7,563 nucleotides of DNA, taken from Auritidibacter sp. Marseille-P8566 (GTDB taxonomy: Bacteria; Bacteroidota; Bacteroidia; Flavobacteriales; Flavobacteriaceae). A program made the translations under genes and the position numbers. Where the stretch lies: NCBI GenBank assembly GCA_943325595.2, contig CALPQA020000078.1, forward strand, positions 1 through 7,563, read 5' to 3'. Position 1 is the stretch's first letter; the number at the start of each line of letters is the position of its first letter. A model generated the notes under the pieces. The model ran no database searches. It worked only from the letters and a program-made list of their open reading frames with translations, and was not told the DNA's origin. Positions 4,798-7,563 of this stretch are shown in pieces.

Positions 4798-6030
4798 ATG
4801 GTAAATATTTTAAATTTATTAAATGCATTTACAAGTTTCTCCGTTTTCTTAGTTCTATGGATTAAGTTAAAGCAAAATTTTATTCTTAAATTTTTTGCTT
4901 TATTATCTGTTGGAAATATGGGAATCAGCTATTTCATATATGCTTTAATAGGTTTTTTCGGAACATATAATGCGCAAGCCTTAAAAATATATTTACATCT
5001 ATTAGTTTTATATCTAATAACCTTCAATTACATATTTTTTAAATTTTTAGTTTCTAAAGAATTAAAAATAAAAAAAACCGATGTGTTAAAATTAATTATT
5101 TGCACCTTGTTTTTTGCGTTTTTGGCAATAGAACAAGTAAATAAATTTATTGAATGGCGTTTTGAAAAATATCTAATTTTAGTTATTGTTTCTATTTATT
5201 CCCTGTTTTATTTAATAAAAATCTATTTGTTGCTGTCCAGTAAACTTTGGGGAGAAACAAATGATTCTAAAAATGATAAAACTACGAATGAATCTTATAA
5301 GGTACATTCGAAATATATTTTCGTTTTGATTTCACTTGTTGTCACTAGAGATTTACAAGGAATAGTTATGGATACTGGAATTTGTTCTACCCAATATTGT
5401 AAAATAGTTAATCTCTTTTTATTAATAGTAATAAGTGCCGCTCAACTAACTATCTTTTTTAGATCGCTTTTGAATCCAGAAATATTGTACGGAAAAAAAT
5501 ACCTAGAAAATATATTAGAGCGACAAAAAAAAATAAAAGTACACGATATTTGGACGCTCAGCACTAATCCAAATATATTGAATTCACAAGACAAAAAACT
5601 AGAAATATACGTAGTGAAAAATCTTCTAAAATATATAGCTATTATTGAAGGTAATAAAAGCTACAACAAATTAATTAAAAATCCAAATTACAATATAAAA
5701 GACTTGTCAAGTGACCTTTCAATTCAAAAAAGCCATCTTTGCTTTATTTTTAAATACCATTGCAAACTAAGCTTTTCTAGCTATAAAAAACTTATACAAA
5801 TTAAAGAAGCAAAAAGACTTCTTGACTCTAATTACTTAGTGAACAATACTATTGAAGCCTTGTCAAGTGAAGTAGGTTTTTCTTCCTATAGTCCGTTTTA
5901 TACTAATTTTAAGAAATTTACTGGAGTAAGTCCCCATGAATACCATACAAGAAAGCACTATTCAAATACAATTATTACTTCAGATATTCCAGAAACCTTT
6001 CCAAAGCCATCCCTCTTGAACCCTTTATAA
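4798..6030 (+). CDS. membrane-anchored AraC-family transcriptional regulator
   Basis: This 410-residue protein couples a hydrophobic N-terminal half to a C-terminal AraC-type DNA-binding domain, a form common in Bacteroidota and presumed to sense a signal at or in the membrane. I see about seven membrane segments, at roughly residues 4-22, 29-53, 60-85, 95-113, 122-146, 173-190 and 204-221, followed by the linker LLNPEILYGKKYL (224-236), which recurs in this kind of protein. The two HTH motifs lie in about 297-385: YNIKDLSSDLSIQKSHLCFIF for the first, and TIEALSSEVGFSSYSPFYTNF then FKKFTGVSPHEY for the second, the usual AraC signature. The ATG at 4798 gives the first membrane helix directly. 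The gene is very AT-rich, like the intergenic DNA before it. Residues 393-410 are encoded antisense to the end of murF and lie beyond the normal end of the domain. Signal and targets are unknown. Confidence 0.93.
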   Translation: MVNILNLLNAFTSFSVFLVLWIKLKQNFILKFFALLSVGNMGISYFIYALIGFFGTYNAQALKIYLHLLVLYLITFNYIFFKFLVSKELKIKKTDVLKLIICTLFFAFLAIEQVNKFIEWRFEKYLILVIVSIYSLFYLIKIYLLLSSKLWGETNDSKNDKTTNESYKVHSKYIFVLISLVVTRDLQGIVMDTGICSTQYCKIVNLFLLIVISAAQLTIFFRSLLNPEILYGKKYLENILERQKKIKVHDIWTLSTNPNILNSQDKKLEIYVVKNLLKYIAIIEGNKSYNKLIKNPNYNIKDLSSDLSIQKSHLCFIFKYHCKLSFSSYKKLIQIKEAKRLLDSNYLVNNTIEALSSEVGFSSYSPFYTNFKKFTGVSPHEYHTRKHYSNTIITSDIPETFPKPSLLNPL

Positions 6031-7258
6031 GGATAGTAGTGTTCTCGGAATTTAATTGGGATGCCGTTTCTGCGAAAGAATCAAAAGTTTCGAAAAAATG
6101 CATATTGGATTGTTCCAATTTATTTCTATAAAAATGATTTCCGATGAAATATGTTGTTACATTTTTATTTAAAAGTAAACTTACAATGTTTTTATGTTCA
6201 ACGAGACTTTCTTCACCCAATTCAAACATATCGCCAAGGATGGCAATTTTTTTAGGATTGTCTAATTGTAAGAAATTATCAATTGCAACAGCCATGCTAC
6301 TTGGATTGGCATTATAGGCATCTAAAATAACTGTGTTTGAATTGATGTTTAAAAGTTGAGATCTATTGTTGTCTGGCACAAAATCTTCTATAGCAGCTTT
6401 AATAGCTTCATTTGGAACTTTAAAATAAGTGCCAATTGCAATTGCCGCATTAATATTATTTGAATTGTATAAACCAATTAAATGAGAGGTGATTTTACAA
6501 TTTGAAAAAGTTACTTCAACAAATGGATTTGCGGTAACTAAATCAATTAATACATCTGCATTAGTTTTGTTAACACCAAAAGTAAAGGATTTAATACCAC
6601 TTGATTTTTCCACTTGGATACTATCATTACGATTTACAAAAACGGTTTTATTGTTTTTAGAGAGATAGTTATAGAGTTCACACTTTCCTTTAATTACACC
6701 TTCTACTCCGCCAAAACCTTCAAGATGGGCTTTCCCAAAGTTGGTAATATATCCAAAATCAGGTTGTGCAATTTCGCATAAAAACTCAATTTCCTTTTGA
6801 TGATTGGCACCCATTTCTACAATTCCAATCTCTGTTTCACTATTAAACGAAAGCAACGTAAGCGGAACACCGATATGGTTGTTTAAATTACCAACTGTAG
6901 CCTTTGTATTGAATTTTTTTGACAAAACCACATGAATTAATTCCTTGGTAGTTGTTTTGCCATTACTACCTGTCAAAGCAATAATTGGAATATTGAGATA
7001 CTTTCTGTGAAATTGAGCCAAAGCTTGTAAAGTCTCTAAACTGTTTTTAACAACTATTGTTCGTTCGTCTATAAAGAAATCTGGATTATCGATAATAACA
7101 TACGAGGCGCCCTTATCTAAGGCTTCGTTAGCAAATGTATTAGCGTCGTAATTTTCTCCTTTAATAGCCACAAAAAGCGACTTAGATTCAATTTTCCGCG
7201 TATCAATAGCAATTGAATTGCATTTTAAAAACAGATTGTGAATAATTTGAATATCCAT
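5975..7258 (-). CDS. murF: UDP-N-acetylmuramoyl-tripeptide--D-alanyl-D-alanine ligase
   Basis: MurF is the cytoplasmic ATP-dependent ligase that adds D-Ala-D-Ala to the UDP-MurNAc-tripeptide, the last soluble step of peptidoglycan precursor synthesis, and is normally essential. With the ATG at 7258-7256 it has 427 residues, near the usual family length. An in-frame TTG three codons earlier (7267) is a poorer start. Motifs: IDTRKI in the N-terminal substrate domain (18-23), P-loop TGSNGKTTTK (96-105), NNHIGVPLTLL (126-136), EMGANHQKEI (148-157), ITNFGKAHLEGFG (171-183), VIKGKCEL with the probable carbamylated lysine region (188-195), LDAYNANPSSM (312-322), GDMFELGEES (342-351) and KGSRGMALE (412-420). 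All expected elements are present. It follows gldJ on the same strand, beyond a terminator, and its last 53 coding bases plus stop overlap the convergent AraC gene. Confidence 0.96.
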   Translation of the reverse strand: MDIQIIHNLFLKCNSIAIDTRKIESKSLFVAIKGENYDANTFANEALDKGASYVIIDNPDFFIDERTIVVKNSLETLQALAQFHRKYLNIPIIALTGSNGKTTTKELIHVVLSKKFNTKATVGNLNNHIGVPLTLLSFNSETEIGIVEMGANHQKEIEFLCEIAQPDFGYITNFGKAHLEGFGGVEGVIKGKCELYNYLSKNNKTVFVNRNDSIQVEKSSGIKSFTFGVNKTNADVLIDLVTANPFVEVTFSNCKITSHLIGLYNSNNINAAIAIGTYFKVPNEAIKAAIEDFVPDNNRSQLLNINSNTVILDAYNANPSSMAVAIDNFLQLDNPKKIAILGDMFELGEESLVEHKNIVSLLLNKNVTTYFIGNHFYRNKLEQSNMHFFETFDSFAETASQLNSENTTILIKGSRGMALERFLEYLK

Positions 7259-7275
7259 ATAAAACAATTTTAAAC

Positions 7276-7305
7276 AATAAAAGCCCTAATCAAAGGGCTT
7301 TTATT
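7276..7305. terminator. intrinsic terminator between gldJ and murF
   Basis: A perfect 12-bp inverted repeat, AATAAAAGCCCT (7276-7287) and AGGGCTTTTATT (7294-7305), encloses a 6-base loop. On the minus strand the hairpin begins 20 nt after the gldJ stop and ends with the U-rich TTTT of the stem, followed by ATTGTTT. It should end the gldJ transcript, leaving only about 17 nt before the murF ATG. MurF must therefore be expressed by readthrough or from a promoter within gldJ or the hairpin region. Confidence 0.82.
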
Positions 7306-7324
7306 TATATTTTGAGATTGAAAA

Positions 7325-7563
7325 TTAATTTCTAGCTCTTTTCTTTTTGTCTGCTTTTGGTCCAACTCTTGACATTGCACATCTAAATCCAATGTAATCA
7401 GTTGCCATATCTTGTGGAAAATATCTTCTTTGAGCTGGATCTAACCAATAGGCTCTGTCTCTCCAAGATCCACCTTTATAAACTCTAACATCATCATTAA
7501 CTAAAGTAGTTCTTTTGTTAGATTTATCAAATTTTCTTACCATGTTTCCAAGACTATCAACAG
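7325..7563 (-). CDS. gldJ: gliding motility lipoprotein GldJ, C-terminal fragment
   Basis: The frame is open to the right edge, so this is the last roughly 79 residues of a longer protein; the ATG at 7543 is internal and not a start. The visible sequence runs DSLGNMVRKFD, then VYKGGSWRDRAYWLDPAQRR, then YIGFRCAMSRVG, and ends in a basic tail KADKKKRARN. GGSW followed by an arginine-rich stretch and GFR is the closing signature of the formylglycine-generating-enzyme (SUMF1) fold, and the exact wording WLDPAQRR...GFRCAMSRVG matches GldJ and its close relative GldK as I remember them. GldJ is an outer-membrane-associated lipoprotein needed for gliding and for stability of the type IX secretion machinery. 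A terminator follows directly. GldJ rather than GldK is favoured by the C-terminal wording and the adjacent murF, but the N-terminal part is not visible. Confidence 0.85.
   Translation of the reverse strand, partial: VDSLGNMVRKFDKSNKRTTLVNDDVRVYKGGSWRDRAYWLDPAQRRYFPQDMATDYIGFRCAMSRVGPKADKKKRARN

Noticed and set aside
4748..5981. 10-bp inverted repeat GAAGTAATAA (4748-4757) and TTATTACTTC (5972-5981) flanking the AraC gene, as if ends of a mobile element
   Set aside because: Ten bases with only two G/C are too short for terminal repeats, one copy is murF coding sequence, and there is no transposase or target duplication.

Overview
The window looks like a chromosomal segment of a gliding member of the Flavobacteriaceae (Bacteroidota), probably Flavobacterium or a close relative. 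The evidence is the C-terminal end of the gliding-motility lipoprotein GldJ followed by murF, an AraC-type regulator with an integral-membrane N-terminal half (a layout common in this phylum), strongly AT-rich DNA, no clear Shine-Dalgarno sequences, and promoter-like boxes of the Bacteroidota form TAnnTTTG.

Left block (1-2784, all minus strand): four genes run towards the left edge in the order cytidylyltransferase-like protein, mannose-1-phosphate guanylyltransferase (manC), a 116-residue unrecognised protein, and GDP-L-fucose synthase (fcl, whose C-terminus lies beyond base 1). ManC makes GDP-mannose. Fcl performs the last step from the GDP-4-keto-6-deoxymannose intermediate to GDP-L-fucose. 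The middle enzyme, GDP-mannose 4,6-dehydratase, is not in the window and may lie just to the left. This is the precursor-supply end of a surface polysaccharide or glycan locus.

Middle block (2785-4797): about 2 kb of very AT-rich, mostly non-coding DNA with two small related XRE-family regulators on the minus strand (3873-4112 and 3540-3755). It also holds a perfect 16-bp-stem terminator (3422-3458), a small-RNA candidate on the minus strand in front of that terminator, a roughly 100-bp repeat-like patch of higher GC (about 2872-2972), three copies of the palindrome CTTATTAAG placed around the XRE genes, and a spaced direct-repeat pair upstream of the AraC gene.

Right block (4798-7563): a plus-strand membrane-bound AraC-family regulator converges on the essential cell-wall gene murF. 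Its last 18 codons run antisense through the conserved end of murF. Upstream of murF on the minus strand, separated by a strong hairpin terminator, is the C-terminal end of gldJ.

Overall reading: two conserved blocks (surface glycan precursors; murF and gldJ) flank an AT-rich accessory stretch containing three regulators and possibly one or two RNAs. I see no clear new defence or mobile system. The best leads are the regulator stretch, its shared palindromes, the small-RNA candidate and the overprinted AraC/murF ends.
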